Translations under genes and position numbers: made by a program
Assembly (NCBI GenBank): GCA_949752745.1
Contig: OX457031.1
Coordinates: forward strand, 27,296,882-27,360,881
Reading direction: 5' to 3'
From: Protula sp. h YS-2021
Lineage: Eukaryota; Annelida; Polychaeta; Sabellida; Serpulidae
Length of the DNA: 64,000 nt
The notes under the pieces: model-generated
Seen by the model: only the letters and a program-made list of their open reading frames with translations
Told to the model about the DNA's origin: nothing
Database searches by the model: none
Shown here: positions 1-43,645 of the stretch, piece by piece
Position numbering within the stretch: the stretch's first letter is position 1
Layout: every line of letters starts with the position of its first letter

Positions 1-38
1 TTAACATTACTTATCTAGTAACGGTTTAATTAAATGAC

Positions 39-9393
<9,355 letters not shown>

Positions 9394-11799
9394 CTGTATA
9401 AACACATCAACACACACTTAATAACCCGCCGTGGATCTAGGGGCTTGGTTTTCCAGGGGCCAAAAATACAGTTCCTTACACGGTTTTGAAAAAAGAGATA
9501 ATTCCAGCTCTTTTTTTTTTTTTGTTTGGGTGAGGGGGAAGGGCTGCTCCCAGATGTCCGCTCTTTTTTCTCAGTGCATTAACTGATTAACAAAGTAGTT
9601 ATTTTATTTCAAATTATCATAATTTACAATATTTACTTCACGAACTCCATTTTGGTGACACATAATCGTCGTAGTGAATAACACCTGAAGCTAACAACCA
9701 GTAGTACCCCGCCCGAATAGACAGAGAATCTCTAAAACAATCACTTAAAAGGGGATACTGAATTCATGCAGAGTAATAGCCATACCCATAAATGAAATAA
9801 AATATTACCTCCATTGTTTGTAAAAAACAGAATGATGTGCAGACTTATGGCCCCTGTGCAACTGAAACGTGATAAAGTGAGATATCCGTGAAAAGTTTGT
9901 GTCATAATTAGCCTCGAGTATCCTGGATCTCACGTGTGTGGTGTGTGTGTGTGATATTTTGCTTAGTATAAGCATAAGTGAGTATACCAAAGAGATTCAT
10001 TGCATTGATTAGCGGGGTGGGACAAATATTGACAACACAAACTTATTTCAATGCCGGGATTATGTACGGCGTACCTTTCAAAATATTACCCGGTCCATAT
10101 TCCGCTGTACCTGTAAGCTGAGACCATTCAATGCGACATTTCTTTTACTCCGTCGTGAATTATAGCATTGCCGACATAAGAAATAATACCCGAAGGGCAA
10201 GACAAACGAAGAAAATCAAGCTCTAAATGAGCAGCCGTTTGCTATAACAAAAAAAGTGAGTAAGTTTGGTTAAGACACAGTGAAGCATGTGGATGGTAAT
10301 GAATACATGGCTCTGAAAGCGTCCCATTTGACCCAAGTGTTACACAAATGCTAAATGCTACATTAAATTTCTTTCCATTTTACTGGCCCGTGAAATTCCA
10401 CTTTTTCCACAAATGAAAAAGACTTGTACCTGTTTGCCTTTACTTATTGCTTTTTTTCGTCGTGTTAAAACAAATAAAATATTTACTAAATTGTTTTAAA
10501 AATTTCCAACCCGTGTTTTATAATGATCTTTTTAACGTTTTAAACGGTTTTGTAACGTTAACAGACGTCAAACGTTAACGTTACACGCTTTGTGTGGCAA
10601 CCTTTGGGCATCTTACGCACCCGCAACTAAACTATCGCAAACTTCACACACTTTTTTATCTTTTCTTGTACAGGGATTGAGAGGTGGAGGTTGTGACTGT
10701 GTCACAGAAACAAACCGTGCTGATTAGCGACAACAATGACCTCTCGAAGAAGTCCTACCCCTGGATCCCATGTACACGGAGTCACCCAGCCAGTCATTAG
10801 CATTATTGATCCCATCTCTTACTATCTTCCCTAATCAGCGCACGTAACACTCGATCCGCTTCGGGTATTTCGTTGACACAAAAGACCAATAATCCATATT
10901 TACTCGGTCTACATAATATATGGATCTAAAAACTGTAGTTCAGCGTAAGTATATCAGGGCAAATACCAGACCGGAAAGAGGCGGATTAACATGGATTTGT
11001 GTTGGTAACCAAAGGCGGTACATTTGTTTTTAAAAAAAGGCAATCACAGGACTTCACTCAAGTTAAAAAAATAGTTGTGGAAGAACATTGGTTGGTAAAA
11101 TTATATTAAGGTAAGTCTTTTTGTATAAATATACAGACTATCTTCCCTCTATGTTTTTCTTATTTTTTTTAGTTGAACAAAAATCAGGAATGAAACATGT
11201 CTAACATAAAATATGTATAAGGGATTACATGGAAGGGCAGGGATCGGGTGGGGCATGGTCTTTTCACAGTTTATAGCTACCCTTCGATGGATATCAGGGT
11301 TTAAAACTGTCACGTAAATTACACAAATCTAAATCCCGAGACTTGTCAGAAACAAACGCAAGCTTCTTGAGCTTATCTGTCTGTCTAAATCTAAATCCAT
11401 TCCAAACAGCGTCAAAAAGTAGCCGAAAGAACATTAAATAAGCATTTTGCAAGATCGTTTTTCTGCTGGGTTTTCTGTTTCCATTTACGAAATCTTAATT
11501 TTTTTTATGCTGTTTTTCATAGCATCACAAATTTTCGCCAAATGCATATTCAGCACATGGTGAAACACGTGTTGAACACGTGTTTGCCAAATTCGTATGT
11601 TGACCATATGAATATATGTAACCCTGTATCAGTGACATGCCGTGTGCTACATATTGTATAGCTATCTCGTATCATAAAGGATTTATATCTCGTATCTTAT
11701 AGGAACCATATATGGTGACCACATGTTAAACTCAAGTTAACAATATCTTGCACATAGTTAACAAAATGATTCAGCATAGAAACATATATTCCCCGGGGG
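9394..11799. other. Region between the divergent genes 1 and 2, no confident gene
   Basis: This should hold the missing 5' exon(s) and promoter of gene 1. One weak 36-nt candidate exon on the minus strand (10110-10075, cttacag|...|gtacgc, phase 1 in and out) would join in frame to 9393. I recognised no signal-peptide exon. The rest is AT-rich sequence with short runs of T and GT. Confidence 0.35.
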
Positions 11800-12005
11800 C
11801 CGTATTCACAAAAGTTAGCTGCACAGTTAACAAATTCTGTTAACTGCTCATGTAACTAAACATAACTTTGGATAGTTAATCAATATATTCTCCTTTTATG
11901 TTGAAACATATTATTGTAAAAAGTGTCTGTGTAATTGAGCCAAATCAGCTGATTTCCCTTGTGCGGTAAACAGTTAACTGCACAGTTAACTTGTGTTAAC
12001 ACCGG
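11800..12005. mobile_element. MITE with GTTAAC-rich terminal inverted repeats upstream of gene 2
   Basis: The left end (11800-11832) and the reverse complement of the right end (11973-12005) share CTGCACAGTTAAC and flanking bases over about 33 bp. GTTAAC palindromes recur inside both ends. The element is about 206 bp, non-coding, and ends about 190 bp before the gene 2 start codon, so it probably lies in the promoter or 5' UTR. No clear target-site duplication was seen. Confidence 0.65.
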
Positions 12006-12193
12006 AGAAGATGGCATTATACTCACTGCAGCAGCAGTTTTATTTATTTTGAGATCATCTGGCCTACTTATTGCCTCAGTACTATGTCAATTTGCCCTGA
12101 TTGCAACCCATCTTCGCTGTAAACACAAACTAATGAGTCTTTTTATTCTGATATTAATTTTAATGGTTGTCTTTTGGATCCAGAAGGAACACC

Positions 12194-35781
<23,588 letters not shown>

Positions 35782-36840
35782 AACGGTTTATTTATTTTAT
35801 ATTTGTTACAGGGAGTCGGTCAAATCAGTGACCTTTTTTGCACAGACACACAGTTTTCATGTAGTATGGTATAGTAATCATGTTGCTTACATTTGATGAA
35901 ATTCATTAAAATTTGGTCTGAGGATGTTGTCGTCTTATGATTTTTAAGTTGTCAGATTTTTCCTTTGATGACATTAAGACTTCTTTCGGAGGTTTTTTTT
36001 ACATCAAACACATATAGACAATTTGTTTAAGTGTAAAATCGCCTGAATAACTTATGTTTGAGACTGTTGCTTATTAAGCTTGCTACAAGAACTGCTTTTC
36101 TGGTTAAGTGGCACAGTTTATTTCAGTGTTTGAATTGGTATTGTTGCGTATTATTACAAACACTGTTTTCTGAAAACTGCACGTTAACTTCACTGATTTG
36201 ACGGATTCACCGTAACGTATTTCGCCCGTAGAAGTAAGCTAACAGCACCCGCTTCTGCAAAATTGTAACAAGTCTGGATATGTGATGTACATTGCTCCTT
36301 AATCCGCCCCCAGATCATCCTTTTATTACGTCATTCTTTTCAAATTTCTCAGCATTGTCAGTTTATTTTACTGATTGTTTTGGATGAGTTAAAACAGTAC
36401 TTGACGGCTAAAATATTGCGAAATAAGGAGCATCCACAGTCCCCTGCAGTTTAGGCATTTGGTGAAATCTTCCTGTGATATTTTACAGCTTGTAACTTAG
36501 TTTATATAACATGAATTTATGTGTTGTTTTAATGCATTGTTACAGAAACATGTGTAAATACTCAGCTTAAAATCTCTTTTAAATCTTTAATAGGAACTGT
36601 TGTCTGTTGTTGAATACACTTTACGAAGACACATTTACGTATCCTATCGATGTAAAATTGTATAAATTCTCGTATAATAACATTTAAATTGCCCCTCTTT
36701 AGTTTAGGTTACATTTATTTCAAATCTTCCATTTAATGATAAAATGAATCTCAGTGTGTTACCTCACAAAGAGTTCCATCGTAATGTTAGCATTCGGTTT
36801 TTTTAGGAAGCAAATGAATAGCCCTACGTGTGTTAGTTTT
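35782..36840 (+). other. Probable gene 2 3' UTR and downstream DNA
   Basis: AT-rich and without open frames of note. I found no clear AATAAA close to the stop, so the mRNA end is not fixed. Weaker signals such as ATTAAA occur near 35905. Confidence 0.35.
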
Positions 36841-36883
36841 ACTGAGATACTAATGGTTAAGATGAATAACAGCCCCCCATTCC

Positions 36884-37462
36884 CCGGTGTAATGAAACGT
36901 TTTGACCCCAAATAAATCGACCCCCCGGTCGATTTGTTTTAAAACAAACAGACCCCCCGGTCGATTTGTTTTGGGAAAGCCCACCATAACAAACAGACCT
37001 CCCCTATAATAAAATGGCCCCCTCCAAATAATCATGTTTAAATATAAAATGGAAGTGAAAAAGGTGCATATGGTTTTTTAAAACTATTTTAAGCATTTTT
37101 TACCTTTTGATGTAGAAAATTATTATTTTGAGCCTTTGAAATGCCATTATTGAGGTTGGACAGATTTTTGGTGACTGTATGTTAGTGGTGTTGGAAGTGT
37201 TTTCGTGTTTGAAAATGTATATGTTAGTTGCTAGATAAATTGTTATTCGTGGATATAGTTTTTATTTCAATTAAAGAAACTAATAAGGTGGCCATATGTG
37301 GAAAGAAATAAAGAAATCAACAAAAAATAAGAGGGTTAAAACATTTCAGGGGGGGGGGTCGGTTTGTTTTAAAACAAATCGACCGGGGGGGTCTGTTTGT
37401 TCTAAAACATATCGACCGGGGGGTCGATTTATTTTGGGGGTCAAAACGTTTCCTTACACCGG
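36884..37462. mobile_element. Foldback element with GGTCGATTTGTTTT arms
   Basis: The left arm starts CCGGTGTAATGAAACGTTTT and the right end reads in reverse complement CCGGTGTAAGGAAACGTTTT. Each arm is about 100 bp and built from repeated phrases GACCCCCCGGTCGATTTGTT and TTTTAAAACAAACAGACC. The middle is AT-rich and non-coding. Confidence 0.82.
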
Positions 37463-38376
37463 TAGACCCCCTTGCCCCCCCCCCTCCCCACCCCTGTTAC
37501 CAGCCCGAGCCTATCTATGTCTCAGGAACTACTCCTGTGGATAATAATGGCAGTAGATGTGAGAGAAAAAGCTCTTTTCAATACACATGTGTATTATTTA
37601 ATATTGTTGTACGTCATGATATATAAAAGGTATTCACAAACAATCTGCTTGTACGTTTCTTGCTAAAATTTATATGTTGATATAACTAGCAGGTGAAAAA
37701 TAGAAATAAAGGCCTAATGTGAGGCCAATAATGCCATATAAATGGAGAATACAATTAAACGAGTTACAAAAAAAATGGTGCAAAGATTCGGAATGCATTT
37801 AAATTAGTGAGTTTACAAGTGAGTCGATACAGGAGAACGTTACCGTTGCGGTATAAAGAGACGAACATTCGGGTTTGAACCCCAACTGTAAGGCCAGAAA
37901 AATAATCTTATTGCTTATCCCAGTTCTGGCCACGCAAAGCTGTTTTTTCATATTTTTTAATTTCGGAGAATGTTCTCCTCTTAAAGGGCATTTTGAGTAC
38001 TTTTTCTGCCTTCAATGTAACATATTTTAACTTAAGCTTTTACACACAGTCAGATGGCCACGTTTTTTTTTTTCACTTGAATTTTCAGACCAACCGGGTC
38101 ACTATTTTTATAATTTGCGGTGATAAGAAACCATGTATTTTTTTTCTCGAATTATATGACTTAGTTATAGTAATGCGTACATAGGATAATAGTGAAAAGT
38201 ACAATCCAGAAATGAGGAATTAACTGCGTGGTAACTATAGTTACCTATTTATTTTGTTCAGTGCAGCTCTACTTTGGAATTGTTAATCTTGATTTGTTCT
38301 ATCGAAAATTACCATTAATCATTTTGATTTGATATAATTTAATTTATGGTGTGCAAAATTAGGACAATTTCAAACT

Positions 38377-38514
38377 AAGTACATGAATAATTTTAAAAAA
38401 AAAATTATCACTATGTTTGCGTTGCTATAACTTGATATGTATGAGTCTGAAGATATATACTGGAATGAAGTGATAATAAAAAAAAAAAAAAAAAAAAAAA
38501 AAGTACATGAATAA
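38377..38514 (+). mobile_element. Small poly(A) retroposon with target-site duplication
   Basis: AAGTACATGAATAA occurs at 38377-38390 and again at 38501-38514. Between them are about 88 bp of sequence ending in AATAAA and a run of more than 20 A. This is the standard mark of a short RNA-derived insertion copied by LINE machinery. The source RNA was not recognised. Confidence 0.8.
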
Positions 38515-39124
38515 ACTAGGAAAATATGTTTATGTTCTTTAATGTGAGATCAGTTTGGTTCTGTTTGGCTGGCCTATGATTTCAGTCAAATAAAACGTCC
38601 GAGTTTTCCTCGAGTGTTGTGATCCATTTTGACAACGGATCAAAGCGTAACGTTTCTATTTTAAGTGTTTCAGATGGAACAACCACTGATTTCGTTTAAA
38701 TTTATAAAGAGTTGAATTTACTTTTTCAATATCAAAGGAAGCAATTCCTCTGCCCTAGGTATTAACAATCAAACGTTTACCTGAACTGTCGAGCTGAATG
38801 TTCTCCGCAACGTAATATTGAAGCATTTTCATCAGGCAGTGTTAGACACCATTCTCCATGTTTTTGCCTTTAGAACAGTCATTTCAAATGCTAACCATTG
38901 ATTGTTTCATTGTCTCATTGGTGTACTTTTAAATTAACTTATTTACGTTTTTGTGTCAATAAATCTGGATGGCTTTTTCACTGAAATAAATGCAATTAAA
39001 GTTAAGAACAGAAAATTTTCTTCAAAATCTATACCGTCTTTCTGACTTATTGGCGGACATGCTGGAAAGGGTAATTTCGCGTCAAAAAAAACCGGGACAG
39101 TTTACGATTATTTAGTCAGCATTC

Positions 39125-39146
39125 GTTGGGGGGGGGGGGGGGGGGC
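39125..39146. repeat. G homopolymer tract
   Basis: About 20 G in a row between TTCGTT and CTAATT. Confidence 0.9.
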
Positions 39147-39233
39147 TAATTAAAAGTCGAAACCTTAATGTTGTTTCGCAGGTTCGTTATAAGAGATGTC
39201 AAAATTGGGTTTATTCAATTCATTTCAAAGTTT

Positions 39234-39700
39234 GTCACCATCACTTTTACACTCCATTGGTCACCATCACTCTCACACTCCATTGGCCACCATCACTGTC
39301 ACACTCCATTGGTCACCATCACTCTCATATTGCATTGGCCACCATCATTCTCACACTCCATTGGCCACCATCACTCTCACACTCCATTGGTCACCATCAC
39401 TCTCATATTGCATTGGTCACCATCATTCTCACACTCCATTGGCCACCATCACTCTCACACTCCATTGGTCACCATCACTCTCATATTGCATTGGTCACCA
39501 TCATTCTCACACTCCATTGGTCACCATCACTCTCACACTCCATTGGTGACCATCACTCTTACACTCCATTGGTGACCATCACTCTCACACTCCATTGGTC
39601 ACCATCACTCTCACACTCCATTGGTCACCATCACTCTTAAACTCCATTGGCCTTATCACTCTCACACTCCATTGGTCACCATCACTCTCACACTCCACTG
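39234..39700. repeat. 26-bp minisatellite
   Basis: About 18 copies of a 26-bp unit containing CACCATCACTCTCACACTCC followed by ATTGG. Variants alternate in a higher-order pattern (TCACACTCC or TCATATTGC). Because 26 is not a multiple of three, all three plus frames read the same 26-residue cycle, giving open frames that are not genes. Confidence 0.95.
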
Positions 39701-39989
39701 AGAGATGCGCAAATTGTCATTTCAGTTGGGGTTAGTGTTCTTAGGGTTGGCTAAGGAACTTTGTTGTTGACTGGGTGTCTCCAAAATAGAGAACATTCGT
39801 CTTAATTGTTACTTCTGTTTCCAGAAATTATGAAAATTTAAAATTGGCGACAATCACTCAAAATTAGTCCAACCTCCATTTATACATTGGCAAATTTTCA
39901 CTTCAGTCAGGGTTAGCGTTATGGTTGTGAAATTTAGGTTTAGAAAATATAATATCGTTTTACAGTTTCTGCGATATCATCTCCCCCGA

Positions 39990-40290
39990 AATTAAATACT
40001 TTTGCAAAATATTGCTAACTATTACTCAAATACTCTCCGTCACAGTACATCCCTGTCCATGGGTCAGCCGTTCGTTCACGATACGTATGAATTCGATTCC
40101 CATGAATATTTTCCAAAACAGGTGATAAAAAACTCACGCGCTCTTGTAATTCTGATAGTTTGCATCCTCGTTGCTATCTACTTTTAAAGTGGTTTGTCAT
40201 GGCTACCATTTCCTATGACACAAAGAGATTGTTTTTTTTTTCTGCTTGTGGATCCGACGTTTAAACAACGTAAATTTTTCGACGTCTATT
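39990..40290 (+). repeat. ACGTTG dispersed repeat copy
   Basis: Contains CCATGGGTCAGCCGTTCG, ACGATACGTATGAATTCGAT, TTTTCCAAAACAGGTGATAA, GTCATGGCTACCATTTCC and TTCGACGTCTATTGAAC, matching the copies at 40730-41250 and 48655-49185 in order. Confidence 0.65.
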
Positions 40291-40729
40291 GAACATTGTA
40301 TCTTTATCTCTGTACCATTCAACACAAAGACAAAAAGTGAAATTGTTTCGGAACTCTACCCAGCAAAAATGTGCAGCTAAAGTCACACTTCTCAGTGTAA
40401 CTGTCCATGCGCTCACAACTATGTAATTTGATGAAAAGGATGTTTCTTAAAATATATTTGACGTTTAAGGGGTGAAATTTACAAATGTGTCCGCCATTTG
40501 CCGAAAAGGGAATATTTTCAAGCACGGCAATCTGCGTTTAAGGGGTCATTTTAAAAAGTTGTGAAGGCGCATAGTAAATTCCCGTGAGGGGAGGTGAGGT
40601 AGGAGGGGGTTCGAGGTAATGCTGGATACACAGTTCAGTTGTGAAGGACTCTTTCTATGTCTCCCTCGACGATGTATTCATATCATAAACTCTTTTAATG
40701 ATGTCACTTATCCAGTAAACCGGGACTTT

Positions 40730-41250
40730 GAATAAACGTTAGACAGTCAAAAAGTCTGCCTTCCGACCATAGATAGACGTCGATTATCTGACAGCTAATC
40801 AACTTTGCGTAAAGCTTGCAAATGGAAATCGGAAAGTCTATCTCCCGACGTTGCATAGACGTTGCTTAGGAATCGGGTAAGCGACCTTGTGTTGTTACCC
40901 TCCGACACAGTACCCTCCATCCTTGGGTCATCTCACCAGATATGATACGTATGAAATCCATTTCCATGAATATTTTTCAAAAGTATAAATTTTGAAAAAA
41001 AAAACTTACGCGCTTTTGTAATTCTTATAGTTTTCCTCGGTTTGGTCTACTTTCAAAGTGGCCTGACATGGCTGCCATTTCCGGTGAGCATTAACAAAAA
41101 ATTGTTGTTTTTTTTTATTGTGTGTCCGACGTCAATTTTTCGAAGCCTACAAAACATTGTACCAAATACGTTGCTTACACATTGGATCGACGTTGGGATC
41201 GACGTCACAACCTCATATTCGACGTAGGATCGACCTTACAAGGTTAAGAA
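40730..41250 (+). repeat. ACGTTG dispersed repeat copy
   Basis: Contains TAGACGTCGATTATCTGACA, CATAGACGTTGCTTAGGAAT, the CCTTGGGTCATCTCACCAGA block, GACATGGCTGCCATTTCCGG and ATCGACGTTGGGATCGACG. It is a near-complete member of the family, with both arms. Confidence 0.68.
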
Positions 41251-42670
41251 CATTTAATACAAAAATATTTAGCGCTATTACATAAACAACTATAGATTTT
41301 AAACAACATTGATTGAATCCAGTATTTTATTTTTGATATTGTAAATGCAAAGTGTTGAATTAGATCATGCTCAACAGGTCATGCTGTCACCTCTATTGGA
41401 GCGCAGTGTGTACTTTCTGAGAAATCCCTATTGGCTTTCGCACACAAATCGGTCGTGCGTTCTTATGTGTGTTCGAATAATAATATCGCGAGTGTTTGAA
41501 TAGTCCGCTAAATGGATCCAAGCCCATGCTTTCGCTATGTTTGCGATTAGTTATGAAACAATAAAGGAAATGACTACTTCCAGCCATGGCATAAACTATA
41601 AACAGAGGTGAATCCAGCCTCTTTCGTTAAGTAGGCGAGCAAGAGCCAGAGCTAGTAAAGCTAAATAGTTTCGAGAAAACACTGATGTTAAACCACTTTA
41701 TTTGTCCCTTTTTATAGTCCCACTTGAAGGGCACCGCTGACAACCCCCTCCCCCTCCCGGTAGTTTGTCCGACATTTCAGCGGTGTGTGAGGCTAACAAA
41801 AAAATTGATTGTATATTTTTCTAGGTGAAAAGCAAAACAGACCGCAAATTGTTTAAAAAAACAGCGAAAAGCTTAGAAATTGAAGTAATCGCATTTTCTC
41901 ATAATATGAAGTGAAAAAAAAACCTTTTGGCTTTTAAATTACGAAAAATTGCGAAAAAAAGTTAATATAATTACTAATGCTGCTATAAACGTTTGGAAGT
42001 AAATTTATAAAAGGTTACCTATTTCTCAAATATTTTCACACAGCTAGAGGGCGTGCACGGGGGAAGAAGCGGTTGTCCCAGGTATAGTAGAGTCGAGACT
42101 TGTTTTATGGGTCATTCTTCTCATGTCCATATCGGGAGGTCATCCTTTGTGAAGATCCGTCATAGTGTGTGCAAATATAACGTTCCAATATGGACCTTTC
42201 GCCTGTACTATTCATGCTAAAGATTCACTAAATATATCCATAGGACTAGACACTCTTTACACTAATCTATCGATTGATAAAACACCATCCCCTCCAAAAA
42301 AAAAACACACACCAGAGTCGTGCTCTGTAACACAAGGAATATTGACCAAATTGCATTGGAAAAGTATCTCATTGTTTGTTTTCGAGATTTGAAGGGTTTG
42401 AAATGACTCCTGACTGGATATATGTGTAACCCATAAGGTGCAGCAAACACATGTACACACGCTTCAGCAGGATTGGTTTTAATTCAATTATTAAAGGTTA
42501 TCTTGGAATAAGTGTAATAGAAATATGTTCTCCGATTTTTTTAATTTCAAAAAAAAAAAGAAAAGAATACTGGATTCACTGTTTATGTTTCCGTGTGAGG
42601 ATATGTTTGCTGAATTATGTGAAAGTGAACGTTTTCTTATATAGTATAGAACAGGATATTGTGAAAGGAA
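41251..42670. other. Intergenic DNA, no feature recognised
   Basis: AT-rich sequence between genes 2 and 3. No exon with a recognisable domain on either strand. Confidence 0.4.
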
Positions 42671-42673
42671 TCC

Positions 42674-43163
42674 CGGTCATCTGCCCCCCCGGTCAACTGT
42701 ACCCTGTCATCTGCCCCCCCCCCCCCCACTTTTGCAACCCGGTCGATTGCCTCCCCTTCAAAGTGGAGGGGTGGTCCCTTGCCCCCTCCATATACTATTT
42801 TTTCTTGGGTTCTTGGCTTACAAAGACACAATAAATAAAATTATATTTATTTTATTGAATGTATTGCACCTCGGTAAAATGCAATTCACCAATAGGAAAC
42901 TAATTGCAATTAGAATTGCAATTAGTTTACGGATCGGTCTCTCCTAAGATCAATATTGGTGAATAGATTAATGAAGATCAATTGTTTCAGAGACGGGGAC
43001 ATCACAATTGCCTAATTTTTAAAAAAAAATTTCCACTAAAAAAAGGAGGGGGCAGATGACGACCCTGTCAAATTGCAGGAGGAGGGGGGGAGGGGGGCAG
43101 TCGACCGGGTTGCAAAAAAGGGGGCAGTTGACTGGGGGCAGTTGACCGGGGGGCAGATGACCG
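42674..43163. mobile_element. Foldback element with GGTCATCTGCCCCCC arms
   Basis: The outer CGGTCATCTGCCCCCC is perfectly inverted at the right end (GGGGGGCAGATGACCG, ending 43163). Both arms, about 110 bp, consist of repeated phrases such as GGTCAACTG, GGTCGATTGCC and runs of C. The centre is AT-rich with CAATTAGAATTGCAATTAG. It lies about 350 bp upstream of the gene 3 start codon. Confidence 0.82.
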
Positions 43164-43513
43164 TTTACCTTGTGAAAGATATTTGTTTTCTCGCCTCCAT
43201 GTAAAAAGTCCACTGAATCACGTGAAAGCAGGAGAGGCTAGGGCGCTGTTATCTGGTTTTATGTACGCAATGTTCTAGTGCAACGTCGAATATCACGCGT
43301 ATAAGGGAGGGGAAAATAAAAGAATCGGCCATTTTGTGAACGTGCTTTATAATCTTCACAAGTAAGCACTATTTTGTAATTATACCTCTTGAATTGCATT
43401 TTCAACATTAACATTCCTCCCCCCCCCCCCCCCCCCCTGCGACCCCAACACTATTCGTTTTATGGTCTCGTGGCTCATGCTTTCAGGGAAAGTGAAACTA
43501 TTGGCTTTCAAAT

Positions 43514-43645
43514 ATGATACCCAGGAAAACGAAACAGCAGGTGTTGTTGTTCTTTGTTGCCACTGTGGTGACCATAGCAACCACCGATTTATGCGACGCC
43601 GACTTCGATCTCGTGTTTGTTGTTGACAGCAGCGGCAGTATCAGG
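43514..43645 (+). CDS. Gene 3 exon 1: signal peptide and VWA strand A
   Basis: ATG in CAAATATG, then basic residues and the leader VLLFFVATVVTIATT. DFDLVFVVDSSGSIR follows. Donor AGG|gttagc, phase 0. Confidence 0.9.

Noticed and set aside
39168..39640. Three overlapping frames of 117-135 residues with HWSPS/SHTPL repeats
   Set aside because: All are the same 26-bp minisatellite read in shifted frames.
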